Part shown: piece by piece, positions 25,832 to 34,946 of the stretch
Numbering within the stretch: position 1 is the stretch's first letter
Layout: every line of letters begins with the position of its first letter
Source: Streptomyces tardus
Lineage (GTDB): Bacteria; Actinomycetota; Actinomycetes; Streptomycetales; Streptomycetaceae
DNA length: 64,000 bases
Assembly: GCF_018101125.2 (NCBI RefSeq)
Contig: NZ_JAELVF020000004.1
Coordinates: 372,001 to 436,000, forward strand
Direction of reading: 5' to 3'
The notes under the pieces: model-generated
What the model was told of the DNA's origin: nothing
What the model saw: the letters and a program-made list of their open reading frames with translations, nothing else
Database searches by the model: none
Translations under genes and position numbers: made by a program

Positions 25832-28048
25832 GTGGCAACACTTCTCTCCGCACTAGGCCGGTTCTCATTCCGGCGCCGCGGCATCGTCGCGCTGATCTGG
25901 CTGGCGCTGCTGGCCGGCATCGGGTTCAGCGCCGCGACCGCCGCCAGCACACCCGGTATGTCCGTCGCCATGCCGGGCACCGAGGCCCAACGCGCTTTCG
26001 ACCTGCTCGAAGAACGCTTTCCCGAGGCCAACGCCGACGGCGCCACCGCACGCATGGTCTTCCGCGCCGAGGACGGCGCACGCCTGACCGGCGGCGAGGC
26101 GAAGGGCACCGTCGACCGGGCGGTGGCCGGCCTCGGCAAGGACAAGGACGTCGTCGGCGTCGTCGACCCCTACGAGGCCAAGGCGATCAGCAAGGACCAG
26201 CAGACGGTCTACGCGACGGTCCTCTACGACGCGCCGATGGGCGAGGTCACCGAGGAGTCGCGCGAGGCGTTGGAGAAGGTCGCGGAGTCCGCGCGCGACG
26301 CCGGCCTGGTGGTGGAGACCGGTGGTACCGCGCTGGAGACCGAGCCGGAGACCGGAACCGGTGAGGTCATCGGTGTGCTGGTCGCCGCGATCGTCCTGGT
26401 GATCACCTTCGGTTCGCTGGTCGCGGCCGGTATGCCGCTGATCACCGCATTGGTCGGGGTGGGTATCGGTGTCGGCGGCGTGATCGCGCTCGCACCGCTG
26501 ATGGACATGTCGGCGGTGACCTCCATCCTGGCCGCCATGATCGGCCTGGCGGTCGGCATCGACTACGCGCTGTTCATCGTCTCCCGCTACCGCTCCGAAC
26601 GCGCCGAGGGGTACGACGCCGACACCGCGGCGGGACGCGCCGTGGGCACCGCAGGCTCGGCCGTGGTGTTCGCCGGCCTCACCGTGCTGATCGCCCTCGC
26701 GGGCCTGGCAGTGGTGGGCGTACCGCTGCTCACCAAGATGGGTCTGGCCGCAGCGGCCACCGTCGCCATCGCCGTACTGGTCGCGCTCACCCTGGTCCCC
26801 GCGGTGCTCGGCTTCGCCGGCGACCGGGTGCTCGGCCGGCGCACCCGCAAGACCCTCGACGAGGGGGAGGGCGGCGCCCACCCGGCGACGCCCAAGGAGT
26901 CGCTCGGCACTCGCTGGGCGAAGCTGGTGCTGCGCCGCCCGGTGGCGGTGCTGCTGACCGCGGTGCTGGGACTCGGCGTCATCGCGCTTCCGGTCACCCA
27001 GCTCGAACTCGGTATGCCCGACGACTCCTCGCGCTCCGAGGAGTCCACCCAGCGCAAGGCGTACGACCTCATCGCCGAGAGCTTCGGCCCCGGCGCCAAC
27101 GGCCCGCTGATGGTGGTCGTCGACACGGACGAGGTGGACGGCAACCCGAAGTCCGCGGTGCAGGGAGTGGCGAAGCAGCTGGGCTCGCTGGACGGCGTGC
27201 TGGCCGTCACTCCGCCGGAGTTCAACCGCGCGGGCGACGCTGCCATGCTGAACGTCGTCCCGGAGACCGGCCCGACCGCGATCGAGACCCAGGACCTCGT
27301 CCACGAGATCCGCGACACCGCGGGCGACACCCGGTCCGAGACCGGCGCCGAGGTGATGGTCACCGGTTCGACCGCGATGAACATCGACTTCTCCGAGAAG
27401 CTCAACAACGCGCTCGTTCCCTACCTCGCACTGGTCGTCGGACTCGCGTTCGTGCTGCTCATGCTGGTCTTCCGCTCGGTGCTGGTCCCGCTCAAGGCGG
27501 CGCTCGGCTTCCTGCTCTCGGTGCTGGCCGCGCTCGGCGCCGTCGTGGCGGTCTTCCAGTGGGGCTGGCTCGCCGACCTGCTCGGTGTCGCCCAGACCGG
27601 TCCGATCGTCTCGATGGCGCCGATCTTCCTGGTGGGTGTCGTCTTCGGGCTGGCCATGGACTACGAGGTGTTCCTGGTGACGCGGATGCGCGAGGCGTAC
27701 GTGCACGGGCAGAGCCCGCACGAGGCCGTCGTCACCGGCTTCACCCACGGCGCCCGGGTCGTCGCCGCGGCGGCCGTCATCATGATCAGTGTCTTCGCCG
27801 GATTCATCGCCTCGGACGAGCCGATGATCAAGATGATGGGCTTCGGACTGGCGATCGCGGTCTTCTTCGACGCCTTCGTGGTCCGGATGGCCCTGGTACC
27901 GGCCGTACTGGCTCTGCTCGGCCGCTCCGCCTGGTGGCTGCCGAAGTGGCTGGACCGCGCGCTGCCGTCGGTCGACGTGGAGGGCGAGAAGCTGTCCACG
28001 CAGAAATCGGCGACCGAGGAGAAGGAGTCGGTGGGCGTGGGGAGTTGA
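25832..28048 (+). CDS. MMPL-family (RND) membrane exporter
   Basis: Protein of 738 residues with the MMPL/SSD layout. One membrane helix at 13-35 is followed by an external domain, then five helices at about 180-330 including GLAVGIDYALFIVSRYRSE. A second helix (near 375), a second external domain and five more helices at about 530-710 follow, including FGLAMDYEVFLVTRMRE. The two D-Y pairs inside the membrane are the proton-relay residues of the family. It should export a lipid or small hydrophobic compound using the proton gradient. The GTG at 25832 is preceded by GGGAGC. Probably controlled by the TetR gene upstream. Confidence 0.93.
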   Translation: MATLLSALGRFSFRRRGIVALIWLALLAGIGFSAATAASTPGMSVAMPGTEAQRAFDLLEERFPEANADGATARMVFRAEDGARLTGGEAKGTVDRAVAGLGKDKDVVGVVDPYEAKAISKDQQTVYATVLYDAPMGEVTEESREALEKVAESARDAGLVVETGGTALETEPETGTGEVIGVLVAAIVLVITFGSLVAAGMPLITALVGVGIGVGGVIALAPLMDMSAVTSILAAMIGLAVGIDYALFIVSRYRSERAEGYDADTAAGRAVGTAGSAVVFAGLTVLIALAGLAVVGVPLLTKMGLAAAATVAIAVLVALTLVPAVLGFAGDRVLGRRTRKTLDEGEGGAHPATPKESLGTRWAKLVLRRPVAVLLTAVLGLGVIALPVTQLELGMPDDSSRSEESTQRKAYDLIAESFGPGANGPLMVVVDTDEVDGNPKSAVQGVAKQLGSLDGVLAVTPPEFNRAGDAAMLNVVPETGPTAIETQDLVHEIRDTAGDTRSETGAEVMVTGSTAMNIDFSEKLNNALVPYLALVVGLAFVLLMLVFRSVLVPLKAALGFLLSVLAALGAVVAVFQWGWLADLLGVAQTGPIVSMAPIFLVGVVFGLAMDYEVFLVTRMREAYVHGQSPHEAVVTGFTHGARVVAAAAVIMISVFAGFIASDEPMIKMMGFGLAIAVFFDAFVVRMALVPAVLALLGRSAWWLPKWLDRALPSVDVEGEKLSTQKSATEEKESVGVGS

Positions 28049-28069
28049 TCGCCCGCCGGCGCTGATCCC

Positions 28070-28110
28070 GCGGCTGGGCCCGGTCTGTTCGACAGACCGG
28101 GCCCAGCCGC
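28070..28110. terminator. Long hairpin terminator between the MMPL gene and the phosphodiesterase gene
   Basis: Perfect 19-base stem (28070-28088 / 28092-28110) with a 3-base loop, in the 85-base gap between convergent stops. Its length and position make it a strong bidirectional terminator. Confidence 0.85.
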
Positions 28111-28133
28111 ATGGGGTGTGCGGGAGCGTACGC

Positions 28134-29183
28134 TCAGCCGCCGACGACGGGGTAGTGGTCGGACAAGTTCGTGTAGGTGTACTCCTTGCCCCAACTGCGC
28201 ACCGTCCACGGCACGGAGCGCTCCGCGACGACCTCGTTGTCCCAGGACTGCGGGCGCGCGTGGCCCTCGCGGTGCAGCACGTGGTCCAGGTTCTCGCGCG
28301 GGTCGTCCGGGTAGCGGTCGGCGGCCACGGAGTTGTCCTCGGTGTCGAAGGAGTACGGCAGTCCGCTGCGGCTGTCGACGTCCGCCAACCCCGCGTCGGC
28401 CAGCATCCGCGGGTACTCATCGCTGCGGGAGTCGACGTTGAAGTCCCCGGCTACCAGGACCTGTTCGTCGGCCGGGATCTCCTTGCGGTCCAGGAACGCG
28501 CTCAACTCGCGGAACTGCGCGCTGCGCACCTCGGCCGGCCGCCCCTGCGCACAACCGGGATCGGTCGACTGCGTGTGCGTGCCGACGAGGTGGACGTTGC
28601 TGCCGGCCACGTCCAGCACCGTGTAGACGAAGCCCTTCTGGGACAGCGCCTCGATGCCGCAGCCCTCCTCGTAGACGTACTGCTCGCTGCGCACGATCGG
28701 CCACTTGCTGAGCACTGCGACCCCGCCGTCCTCCACGGAGGCGCCGGAGTACGCGCCGTGGGTGGCGTCCCAGCCGTCGCGGGAGCGGCCGAGCACCGGC
28801 GTACGGTGCGGGTACCGGTCCGCCGCGTTCTCCAGCAGCGCGTCCGAGGAAGAGTTGTCGAAGGCCTCCTGGAGCACCACCGCGTCGTTGCCGTGGAACC
28901 AGTCCTGCCGCGGGATCTGCGCGGCACGGTGGTCCTGGCCCCAGTTGGGGTGGAGCAGCTTGCTGAAGAGAAAGACGTTGTGGCTGAGCACCCGCAGCCC
29001 CGGGCCCGCGGATTCGGACGGCGCGGACTGCGCGTGCGCGTGACCGGAGCGTGTGCGCTCGGGCTGGGCGTGTGCGGTGGGTACGGCCGCGGCTGCGCAC
29101 ACGGCGGTGAGCGCGGTCGTCAGCGCGGCGAGACGCACCCCGCTGAACTGCCTGTACTTCCGTCGATTCGTGCGGTGGGACAC
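28134..29183 (-). CDS. Secreted sphingomyelinase-C-like phosphodiesterase
   Basis: Endonuclease/exonuclease/phosphatase-fold enzyme of 349 residues. It has a twin-Arg/Lys N-terminus and a hydrophobic segment (LAALTTALTAVCAAAAV, about 17-33) ending at an AHA cleavage site, so it is secreted. Fold landmarks are LRVLSHNVFLFS near 66 (metal Asn), VVLQEAFDN near 100 (metal Glu), VAGDFNVD near 245 (Asp, Asn) and the C-terminal NLDHV and NLSDHYPVVGG catalytic histidine. These match bacterial neutral sphingomyelinases. The GTG at 29183 follows CAGGAGCG; the ATG at 29234 would add 17 residues without a better ribosome site. Monocistronic. Confidence 0.88.
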   Translation of the reverse strand: MSHRTNRRKYRQFSGVRLAALTTALTAVCAAAAVPTAHAQPERTRSGHAHAQSAPSESAGPGLRVLSHNVFLFSKLLHPNWGQDHRAAQIPRQDWFHGNDAVVLQEAFDNSSSDALLENAADRYPHRTPVLGRSRDGWDATHGAYSGASVEDGGVAVLSKWPIVRSEQYVYEEGCGIEALSQKGFVYTVLDVAGSNVHLVGTHTQSTDPGCAQGRPAEVRSAQFRELSAFLDRKEIPADEQVLVAGDFNVDSRSDEYPRMLADAGLADVDSRSGLPYSFDTEDNSVAADRYPDDPRENLDHVLHREGHARPQSWDNEVVAERSVPWTVRSWGKEYTYTNLSDHYPVVGG

Positions 29184-29416
29184 CTGTCGCTCCTGGGGAA
29201 GAGGTGGGGCTGACGCGCCGGCTTGTCTATTCAAGCAGCGCCCCTACGCCTGAGTAACCCTGCGCGGGTGAACGTTTCGATGGGCCGGAGTTGCTGCCGC
29301 ATCAGCCCTCTCGCCAGGAGTCGGTCCTGCGACCCGACCGCTCGGCCGTGCGACCCGACCGCGGGAGGCTGCCGACCCGCCCGGCCGCTTCCCCGCCCCT
29401 GCCCGCCGGGCAACCG

Positions 29417-31078
29417 CTACAGCGGATCGATCTCCGTCAGCTCCTCGTCGAGGGCAAGCCACCGGTCCACGCCGATCGACCGCAGAAAGCCCGGATCGTG
29501 ACTGACCACGAGCAGCGCGCCCCGATAGGACTCCAGAGCGGTGACCAACTGCCGCATGCTCGCTGTGTCGAGACTGTTCGTCGGCTCGTCGAGCATCAGC
29601 AGCTGCGGTGCCGGTTCGGCCAGCAGCAGCGCGGCGAGGCTCGCGCGGAAGCGTTCACCGCCGGAGAGCCCGCCCGCGAGCCGGTCTGCCGCGGCGCCCC
29701 GGAAGAGGAACCGGGCGAGCTGCGCCCGGATCCGATTGTCACCGGCCCGAGGGGCGAAGCGGGCGACGTTCTGCGCGACCGACAACCCGTCGTCCAGCAG
29801 ATCGAGCCGCTGCGGCAGGAAGCGCATCGGCACATGGAGCGTCAACCCGCCCTCATCCGCCGGCAGTTCACCCGCCACGGTCCGCAGCATCGTGGTCTTC
29901 CCCGAGCCGTTGGCGCCGGTCAGCGCCACACGCTCGGGGCCGTGCAGATCGAGGGTGACCCGGCTGCCGGTGCGCAGCACCAGCTCGCGCGCGCTCAGCA
30001 CCTGACGGGCCGAAGGGACCTCGGTGCTGGGCAGATCGACTCGGATCTCCCGGTCGTCGCGGACCAGTTCGGACGCCTCCTCCAGCCGCTCGCCCGCCTG
30101 CGCGAGCTTCTGCTCGTGCATGATGCGGTGCTTGCCCGCGGAGACCTGGGCCTCGCGCTTGCGCGCGTTCATCACGATCTTCGGCTCTCGCTTGTTGGCG
30201 TGCATCTTGTTGCCGTAGCGCACCCGCTTGGACAACTTCTCCTGCGCGTCGGAGAGTTCGCGCTTCTGCCGCTTCAGATCGCCCTCCGCGACGCGCACCG
30301 CGCGCTCCGCCGCGGCCTGTTCGGTGGCGACGGCCTCCTCGTACGCCGTGTAGTTGCCGCCGAAGAAGCGGATCCGGCCCTCGCGCAACTCGGCGATCCG
30401 GTCGACGCGTTCGAGCAGTTCCCGGTCGTGGCTGACCACCAGCAGCACGCCGCGCCAGCCCTCCACCGCCTCGTACAGCCGCCTGCGTGCCCGAAGATCG
30501 AGGTTGTTGGTCGGCTCGTCGAGCACCAGGATCTCGGGGCGGCGCAGCAGCAGCGCGGCCAGGCGCAGCAGTACGCCCTCACCGCCCGAGACCTCGCCGA
30601 CGGTGCGGTCCAGCCCGATGTGCGCCAGGCCGAGGCCCGCCAGGGTCGCCGAGGCACGCTCCTCCACGTCCCAGTCGTCGCCGAGCGCGGTGAAGTTCTC
30701 CTCTGAGGCGTCACCGGCCTCGATCGCGTGCAGCGCACGACGTCGATCGGCGATCTCCAGCACCTCATCGACCCTGCGGCCGGTGTGCAGTCCGAGGTCC
30801 TGCGGCAGTCGGCCGAGCTCGCCGGAGGCCCGTACGGTGCCGGCGCTCGGCGTCAACTCGCCCGTGAGCAGGCGCAGCAGCGTCGACTTGCCGGTGCCGT
30901 TGTCGCCGACGAGCCCGGTGCGGCCGGACCCGAAGCTGACGCTGAGGTCCTCGAAGACCGGAGTGCCGTCCGGCCAGGCGAAGCAGAGCCCGTCGGCGAG
31001 CACGGACCAGGCAGCGCCGGAGCCGCCGCTGTCGACCGGACGCGAGGGAGGAAGATCGGAGGATGACGCGAATGACAT
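29417..31078 (-). CDS. ABC-F family ATPase (ribosome-associated, twin ATP-binding domains)
   Basis: Soluble protein of 553 residues with two nucleotide-binding domains and no membrane segments. Walker A motifs are GDNGTGKST (about residue 58) and GANGSGKTT (near 383). Signatures are SGGEGVLLRLA and SGGERFRASLA, and Walker B/H-loop regions are LVLDEPTNNLD and LMLDEPTNSLD. A charged linker lies between. ABC-F proteins act on the ribosome as translation factors or antibiotic-protection factors; which applies here cannot be decided. The ATG at 31078 has GGAGG six bases upstream. The leader region upstream is unusual (see that entry). Confidence 0.93.
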   Translation of the reverse strand: MSFASSSDLPPSRPVDSGGSGAAWSVLADGLCFAWPDGTPVFEDLSVSFGSGRTGLVGDNGTGKSTLLRLLTGELTPSAGTVRASGELGRLPQDLGLHTGRRVDEVLEIADRRRALHAIEAGDASEENFTALGDDWDVEERASATLAGLGLAHIGLDRTVGEVSGGEGVLLRLAALLLRRPEILVLDEPTNNLDLRARRRLYEAVEGWRGVLLVVSHDRELLERVDRIAELREGRIRFFGGNYTAYEEAVATEQAAAERAVRVAEGDLKRQKRELSDAQEKLSKRVRYGNKMHANKREPKIVMNARKREAQVSAGKHRIMHEQKLAQAGERLEEASELVRDDREIRVDLPSTEVPSARQVLSARELVLRTGSRVTLDLHGPERVALTGANGSGKTTMLRTVAGELPADEGGLTLHVPMRFLPQRLDLLDDGLSVAQNVARFAPRAGDNRIRAQLARFLFRGAAADRLAGGLSGGERFRASLAALLLAEPAPQLLMLDEPTNSLDTASMRQLVTALESYRGALLVVSHDPGFLRSIGVDRWLALDEELTEIDPL

Positions 31079-31406
31079 GAGGCCTCCTGCGGCCGTCGGG
31101 AGAAAAGGAGCAGCACAGGAGACACCCGGCCCTTGGGGGGCGAGTACGGATGGGGCCGGGAGACGGCTCGCAGTCCGAGGTCACACACGTGGAGTCCGCC
31201 GCAGGAAGCAGCAACGCTTCTCGGCGGGAAGGGGCCGAACCGGCGCACGGAATGTGCACGTGCACGGTCGCCACCAGGGGCGCACGGTGTCTCATGACCT
31301 CAGATGCGCAACGGCCTCTCCTCACCTCGACAACAGGGCCACGGACGACCGTAGGGCGCCCGCCGAGGCGAGTCAACGGAATAAATGCCGACGCGCGGCA
31401 CGTCCG
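31079..31406 (-). promoter_or_regulatory. Leader region of the ABC-F gene with possible upstream ORF and hairpin
   Basis: About 330 bases without a conventional gene. On the minus strand an ATG at 31295, just after GAGG, opens a frame starting MRHRAPLVATVHVHIPCAGS. Between it and the ABC-F start, a hairpin with stems CCGCCG/CGGCGG (31196-31201 and 31222-31227) and an inner GAAGC/GCTTC can form. Leader peptides and attenuating hairpins are known upstream of ABC-F genes in other bacteria, so ribosome-dependent attenuation is plausible. The leader frame has no early stop and overlaps the ABC-F gene, so the extent of a peptide is unclear. Confidence 0.4.
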
Positions 31407-31443
31407 GTACGGCTGCCCGGCAGCAGTGCCGGGCAGCCGTACC
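31407..31443 (-). terminator. Terminator of tex
   Basis: Near-perfect hairpin in which GGTACGGCTGCCCGGCA and TGCCGGGCAGCCGTACC (17-base stem) flank a short loop. It begins about 15 bases beyond the tex stop codon in the direction of transcription. No T-tract. Confidence 0.8.
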
Positions 31444-31457
31444 GCCTCGAAACCGGC

Positions 31458-33920
31458 TCAGCCGCGGCCGTCCAGCAGCCCGGCCTTGCGCAGGGCGTCG
31501 GCCATCGCCCCGCTCGGCGCAGCCTCACGCCGACCCGCGCCGCCGCTCTTCGCACCGCCGCTCTTGGCGCCGCCGCCGCCGCGGCCCGCGCCTGCCTGCC
31601 GCCTGCCGCCGCCGTCCTCGCGGCCCGCGCCGGAACGGCCTCGGCCGCCACCGCCGCCCTCCTGGCCGCCGCGCCGGCCGGAGGCTTCGCCCCTGCCCCG
31701 GGGCCGCTCGCCCGCCGCCGGCACCTCGTCGTCCAGCCGCAGGGTCAGCGAGATGCGCTTGCGCTCCACGTCGACCGAGAGCACCTTCACCCGGACGATA
31801 TCGCCGGGCCCCGCCACCTCCCTGGGCTCCTTCACGAAGTTCTTCGACATCGCCGAGACGTGCACCAGCCCGTCCTGGTGCACACCGATGTCCACGAACG
31901 CCCCGAAGGCGGCGACGTTGGTCACCACCCCCTCCAGGACCATGCCCTCGGCGAGGTCACCGATCTTCTCGACGCCCTCCTTGAAGGTCGCGGTCCGGAA
32001 GGCCGGCCGCGGGTCGCGACCCGGCTTCTCCAGCTCCCGCAGGATGTCCGTCACGGTGGGCAGCCCGAAGGTCTCGTCCACGAACTGATCCGGCCTCAAC
32101 GAGCGCAGCACTGCGGTGTTGCCCACCAGCTCGCCCACCGCGCCGCCCGTCCCACCGGCCATTCTGCGCACCACCGGATAGGACTCCGGGTGCACGCTGG
32201 AGGCGTCCAACGGGTCCGCGCCGCCGCGGATGCGCAGGAAGCCCGCGCACTGCTCGAACGCCTTGGGGCCCAGCCTGGCAACGGACTTGAGCTCCTTGCG
32301 GCTGTGGAAGGGGCCGTTGGCGTCCCGGTGGGAGACGATGTTCTCGGCGAGGGTCGAGCTGATGCCCGAGACCCTGGAGAGCAGTGGCGCCGAGGCGGTG
32401 TTGACGTCCACGCCGACGCCGTTCACGCAGTCCTCGACGACCGCGTCCAGCGACCGCGAGAGCTTGGTCTCGGCGAGGTCGTGCTGGTACTGGCCGACAC
32501 CGATCGACTTGGGGTCGATCTTGACCAGCTCCGCCAGCGGGTCCTGGAGCCGGCGGGCGATGGAGACGGCGCCGCGCAGCGACACGTCCAGCTCCGGAAG
32601 CTCGCGCGAGGCGTACTCGGAGGCCGAGTACACGGAGGCACCGGCCTCGGAGACCATCACCTTGGTGAGGTTCAGCTCCGGGTGGCGGCTGATGAGCTCG
32701 CCGGCGAGGCGGTCCGTCTCCCGCGAGGCGGTGCCGTTGCCGATCGCCACGAGGTCGACGGAGTGCTCCTTCGCCAGCACCGCCAGCGCGGCGAGTGAGG
32801 CGTCCCACTTGTTCGCCGGGGCGTGCGGGTAGATCGTGCTGGTGGCCGACACCTTGCCGGTCGAGTCCACCACGGCGACCTTCACGCCCGTCCGCAGCCC
32901 CGGGTCCAGCCCCATCGTGGAGCGGGTGCCGGCCGGCGCGGCGAGCAGCAGATCGCGGAGGTTCGAGGCGAAGACGCCGACCGCGTCGTCCTCGGCCGAC
33001 TGCCGCAGCCGCAGCCGAAGATCGATACCCAGATGCACCAGCACCCTGGTGCGCCAGGCCCAGCGCACCGTCTCGCGCAGCCACTTGTCCGCCGGGCGCC
33101 CCCGGTCGTGGATGCCGAAGCGGTCCGCGATCGCCACCTCGTACGGGGTCGGGCCCGCCTGCTCGGCCTCCCCCGGGGCCAGCGGATCGAGGCCGAGATC
33201 GAGGACGTCCTCCTTCTCGCCCCGCAGCATCGCCAGCACCCGGTGGCTGGGCATCTCGGTGAACGGCTCGGCGAAGTCGAAGTAGTCGGCGAACTTCGCG
33301 CCCTGCTGCTCCTTGCCCTCCCGCACCGAGGCCGTCAACCGCCCCTGCCGCCACATCCGTTCGCGCAGCTCGCCGATCAGGTCGGCGTCCTCGCCGAAGC
33401 GCTCGGTGAGGATCGACCTCGCGCCCTCCAGGGCCGCGGCCGGGTCGGCCACTCCCCGCTCGGCATCCACGTAGGCCTGTGCCGACTCCGCCGGCTCGGT
33501 GCTCGGATCCGCCAGCAGCGCGTCGGCGAGGGGCTCCAGGCCGGCCTCGCGGGCGATCTGCGCCTTCGTCCGGCGCTTGGGCTTGTAGGGGAGGTAGATG
33601 TCCTCCAGCCTGGCCTTGGACTCGGCCGCCCGGATGCGGGCCTCCAACGCCTCGTCCAACTTGCCCTGGCCCCGCACCGATTCGAGGATCGCCGTCCTGC
33701 GCTCCTCCAACTCCCGCAGGTACCGCAGCCGTTCCTCGAGCGCGCGCAGCTGCGCGTCGTCGAGCATCTCGGTTGCTTCCTTGCGGTACCGGGCGATGAA
33801 GGGCACGGTCGAGCCGCCGTCGAGCAGCTCGACGGCGGCCCGGACCTGCCGCTCCCGTACTTCCAGCTCGTCGGCGATCCTGGCTTCGATGGACACTGTT
33901 GATGCGCTCACGCCCCGCAT
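31458..33920 (-). CDS. tex: Tex family transcription/RNA-processing accessory protein
   Basis: RNA-binding protein of about 820 residues. It has the Tex N-terminal helical region (ELEVRERQVRAAVELLDGG, STVPFIARYRKEAT), a YqgF/RNase-H-like domain around GLDPGLRTGVKVAVVD (near 330), helix-hairpin-helix segments (AENIVSHRDANGPF, LKSVARLGPKAFEQ) and a C-terminal S1 domain (EGMVLEGVVTNVAAFGAFVDIGVHQDG, split across about 648-675). After S1 there is a Gly/Arg-rich tail of about 70 residues with RGG-like repeats, ending MADALRKAGLLDGRG. Three starts are possible (ATG 33920, GTG 33911, GTG 33899) and none has a strong ribosome site; I give the longest. Confidence 0.94.
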   Translation of the reverse strand: MRGVSASTVSIEARIADELEVRERQVRAAVELLDGGSTVPFIARYRKEATEMLDDAQLRALEERLRYLRELEERRTAILESVRGQGKLDEALEARIRAAESKARLEDIYLPYKPKRRTKAQIAREAGLEPLADALLADPSTEPAESAQAYVDAERGVADPAAALEGARSILTERFGEDADLIGELRERMWRQGRLTASVREGKEQQGAKFADYFDFAEPFTEMPSHRVLAMLRGEKEDVLDLGLDPLAPGEAEQAGPTPYEVAIADRFGIHDRGRPADKWLRETVRWAWRTRVLVHLGIDLRLRLRQSAEDDAVGVFASNLRDLLLAAPAGTRSTMGLDPGLRTGVKVAVVDSTGKVSATSTIYPHAPANKWDASLAALAVLAKEHSVDLVAIGNGTASRETDRLAGELISRHPELNLTKVMVSEAGASVYSASEYASRELPELDVSLRGAVSIARRLQDPLAELVKIDPKSIGVGQYQHDLAETKLSRSLDAVVEDCVNGVGVDVNTASAPLLSRVSGISSTLAENIVSHRDANGPFHSRKELKSVARLGPKAFEQCAGFLRIRGGADPLDASSVHPESYPVVRRMAGGTGGAVGELVGNTAVLRSLRPDQFVDETFGLPTVTDILRELEKPGRDPRPAFRTATFKEGVEKIGDLAEGMVLEGVVTNVAAFGAFVDIGVHQDGLVHVSAMSKNFVKEPREVAGPGDIVRVKVLSVDVERKRISLTLRLDDEVPAAGERPRGRGEASGRRGGQEGGGGGRGRSGAGREDGGGRRQAGAGRGGGGAKSGGAKSGGAGRREAAPSGAMADALRKAGLLDGRG

Positions 33921-33970
33921 TGTGGCAGGCGGCACCGACAGTGGCGGCCTCCCTCGGCCGCCGCGCCCTG

Positions 33971-34831
33971 CTACTTGCCGATCAGGTCCTGCGGGAACGC
34001 CCCCGACTCGGCGGCTTTCAGGGTGAGTTGGCCGGCCAGCTCGGTCAGCCGGGCCACGCCGGTGGCGCCCAGGTGCTCGTACGGCGCGCGGTCCAGCTCG
34101 TCGGTGCGGCGTTCGATCTCCTTGCGCAGCCCGAGCCCCTCCTCCGTCAACTCGTGGTCGGCGGTGAGCAGTCCGCGAGCGGTCAGGCCCTCCAGGGTCT
34201 GCTCCCACTCCTTCCGGGTGAAGCCGCGGGTGCGCAGCACCCAGCCGGTACTCATGCCCCGACCGCTGGCCGTGTGGGTGGCCTGGGCATCCAGACCGCT
34301 GAGCCCGGCGCCCGCGAGTACGGCGAGGTGGCCGTCGCCGCGGTGCTCCCGCAACAGGGTGCAGGCGTGCCACAGCGCCAGGTGCGGCGCCTCGGGCACC
34401 GGCAGATCGGCGTTGCCCGCGTACAGCGGACGTGCTTCCCTGCCGCACGCCTCGGACGCGCGCAGCGCCAGCTCCGCGGCCTCGGAGACCTCCTCGGAGG
34501 CGACGCCGTCCTCGCCCCAGAGTCGCCGCAGAAGTGCGTCCACCGCTTCCAATCGGGTCTCCAGGGCCTGCTGGGGGGTGATCGTCTCCCACAGTTGCGG
34601 CACCCGCTCGGCGATGACCCGGTGGCCGAAGGAGTAGAAGGTCGCGGTGACCGTGCCCGCGCCCACGGCGCCCATCGGAGCCGCCCGGGCGGCCAGATAG
34701 GCGGAGAGGGGGTCGCTCACACCGGCGGCGGCGTAGTGCTCGTTGATCTCTTTGGAGAAGTAGATCGCCGAGTGGATCGGGTTGACCACGCTGTGGCAGC
34801 GGCGGCCGGCGCGCTCGTCTTGGAGAGTCAT
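33971..34831 (-). CDS. SCO6745-family protein
   Basis: Protein of 286 residues matching the SCO6745 (SalK-like) family of actinobacteria, whose function is undetermined. Visible landmarks are NPIHSAIYFSKEINEHYAAAG at about 20-40, AAPMGAVGAGTVTATFYSFG near 55, HLALWHACTLLREHRGDGH near 155, and a C-terminal winged-helix-like part (GFTRKEWEQTLEGLTARGLL). The protein appears soluble. The ATG at 34831 gives the family-typical N-terminus; the frame stays open to 35329, but that overlaps the divergent regulator gene. In S. coelicolor the homologue lies, as I recall, near tex and idi, as here. Confidence 0.9.
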   Translation of the reverse strand: MTLQDERAGRRCHSVVNPIHSAIYFSKEINEHYAAAGVSDPLSAYLAARAAPMGAVGAGTVTATFYSFGHRVIAERVPQLWETITPQQALETRLEAVDALLRRLWGEDGVASEEVSEAAELALRASEACGREARPLYAGNADLPVPEAPHLALWHACTLLREHRGDGHLAVLAGAGLSGLDAQATHTASGRGMSTGWVLRTRGFTRKEWEQTLEGLTARGLLTADHELTEEGLGLRKEIERRTDELDRAPYEHLGATGVARLTELAGQLTLKAAESGAFPQDLIGK

Positions 34832-34946
34832 GGTGCGGATGTTACGCAGCGGTCGCTTAGTGCGGCAGAGGTGGCCCTCGTCGATGGCTGAAAAGGTGGG
34901 GAACGCGTCCTTGCCGCCAACAGGGCCGCGCCCCAAGGATGTCCGT

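Noticed and set aside
25865..28420. 851-codon minus-strand open frame
   Set aside because: Antisense shadow of the MMPL gene with His/Asp/Arg-rich composition and no motif.
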